In this document: positions 63,358 to 64,000 of the stretch, in pieces
Numbering within the stretch: the stretch's first letter is position 1
Layout: every line of letters starts with the position of its first letter
Assembly: GCA_002733415.1 (NCBI GenBank)
Contig: NVVR01000001.1
Span: 134,493-198,492 of the forward strand
DNA: 64,000 nt
Reading direction: 5' to 3'
Source of the DNA: Kordia sp.
Lineage (GTDB): Bacteria > Bacteroidota > Bacteroidia > Flavobacteriales > Flavobacteriaceae
Program-made: the position numbers and the translations under genes
Notes under the pieces: generated by a model
Seen by the model: only the letters and a program-made list of their open reading frames with translations
Database searches by the model: none
What the model was told of the DNA's origin: nothing

Positions 63358-64000
63358 TTACATGATAAATTTTTCACTAATAGATCTGTTTTCATGTACA
63401 CTTTTCATCACATCCGCAAATAAATCAGCTGAACTGATTACTTTAATTTTGCTGCTTGTACGTTCATGAGGAATAGAGTCTGTTACGATTAGCTCTTCTA
63501 ATTTAGAATTTTCAATACGTTCAAATGCATTCCCGGAGAGGATCGCGTGTGTACAAATTGCACGAACACTTAATGCTCCACGTTCAATCATCATATCAGC
63601 AGCTTTAGTTAATGTGCCGGCAGTATCTACCATGTCATCAACTAAAATTACATTCTGACCTTTTACATCGCCAATTAACTCCATATGTGAAATAACATTT
63701 GCTTTTTCACGCTGCTTATAACAAATAACAACATCACTTCCTAATGCTTTTGCATAGGCGTAAGCACGTTTTGATCCCCCCATATCTGGAGATGCTATTG
63801 TTAAATTATCAAGATTTAAGGATTTTACATATGGTAAGAAAATAGTAGAAGCGTATAAGTGGTCTACAGGTTTTTCAAAAAACGCTTGAATTTGATCAGC
63901 ATGTAAATCCATTGTAATAATACGAGTAGCTCCAGCAGTTTCTAATAAGTTTGCTACTAGTTTCGCGGTAATAGGAACTCTAGGTTTATCTTTTCTATCT
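63358..64000 (-). CDS. prs: Ribose-phosphate pyrophosphokinase (partial, 5' end beyond window)
   Basis: The last 213 residues of PRPP synthetase, which makes phosphoribosyl pyrophosphate for nucleotide, His and Trp synthesis. The visible part begins DRKDKPRVPITAKLVANLLE and includes the metal-binding MDLHADQIQAFF, the catalytic flexible-loop region ASPDMGGSKRAYAYAKALG and the PRPP-binding loop LVDDMVDTAGTLTKAA. It runs off the window at 64000; the ATG at 63912 is internal (start of MDLHADQ) and not the true start. Confidence 0.95.
   Translation of the reverse strand, partial: DRKDKPRVPITAKLVANLLETAGATRIITMDLHADQIQAFFEKPVDHLYASTIFLPYVKSLNLDNLTIASPDMGGSKRAYAYAKALGSDVVICYKQREKANVISHMELIGDVKGQNVILVDDMVDTAGTLTKAADMMIERGALSVRAICTHAILSGNAFERIENSKLEELIVTDSIPHERTSSKIKVISSADLFADVMKSVHENRSISEKFIM

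Overview
The window is AT-rich and looks like a chromosome segment from a marine Flavobacteriaceae (Bacteroidota) bacterium. The evidence is two proteins with type IX secretion (T9SS) type A C-terminal sorting domains, a GT117/DUF2723 membrane protein, an OlsF-type ornithine-lipid acyltransferase fusion, Bacteroidota promoters (TTG/TTTG, about 19 bp, TAnnTTTG) and two-component regulator propeller kinases. The species cannot be named from the sequence alone.

Layout. 1-6134 is mostly core: a TRIC-type channel (cut by the window edge), a GT2 glycosyltransferase, an LPG-synthase/flippase-like membrane protein, a beta-barrel protein, ruvC, a DinB/YfiT protein and hemW. 6242-30159 is the striking part: ten consecutive same-strand genes for membrane histidine kinases of the HisKA_2 type, in the order P-T-T-T-P-T-T-P-T-T. 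P is a two-propeller Reg_prop/Y_Y_Y sensor and T is a TPR sensor with its own conserved N-terminal segment. No response regulator is present. From the third kinase on, spacings run from an 8-bp overlap to 36 bp, so kinases 3-10 look like one operon of about 18.5 kb. One kinase (20738-22912) has a stop codon inside its signal peptide. A decayed second copy of the hemW 3' end lies between kinases 1 and 2. The array ends at a nested insertion site: a complete IS5-family element (30534-31757, 12-bp inverted repeats, GCTTA direct repeat) sits inside a decayed IS4/Tn5-like transposase gene.

32086-38841 carries fbp, a GNAT gene with an aspartate kinase gene, olsF-like, and a small arsenic operon (arsR, DUF6428, arsC) with a clear ArsR-type operator but no efflux pump gene. 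A perfect 32-bp-arm hairpin separates olsF and arsC. 38964-52686 holds a hydroxyacid dehydrogenase fused to a glyoxalase-like domain, a large T9SS cargo protein with a PA domain, dxs, tadA, IS256-family debris, tRNA-Gln, the GT117 protein, a second T9SS cargo protein and a polysaccharide deacetylase. 52854-64000 has a thioredoxin-fold protein without active-site cysteines, a tandem pair of metallophosphoesterases, polA, an orphan C-terminal fragment of the kinase family beside ISAon1-type debris, an HTTM-domain protein, ribF, pth, rplY and prs (cut by the edge).

How it fits together. The housekeeping genes are ordinary. The unusual biology is the expanded kinase array, which probably feeds several periplasmic signals into one distant regulator (inference), and the traces of rearrangement around it: the hemW fragment, IS scars and a displaced kinase tail. 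A second theme is short palindromic repeats, both between genes and apparently inserted in frame inside hemW and the hydroxyacid dehydrogenase gene.
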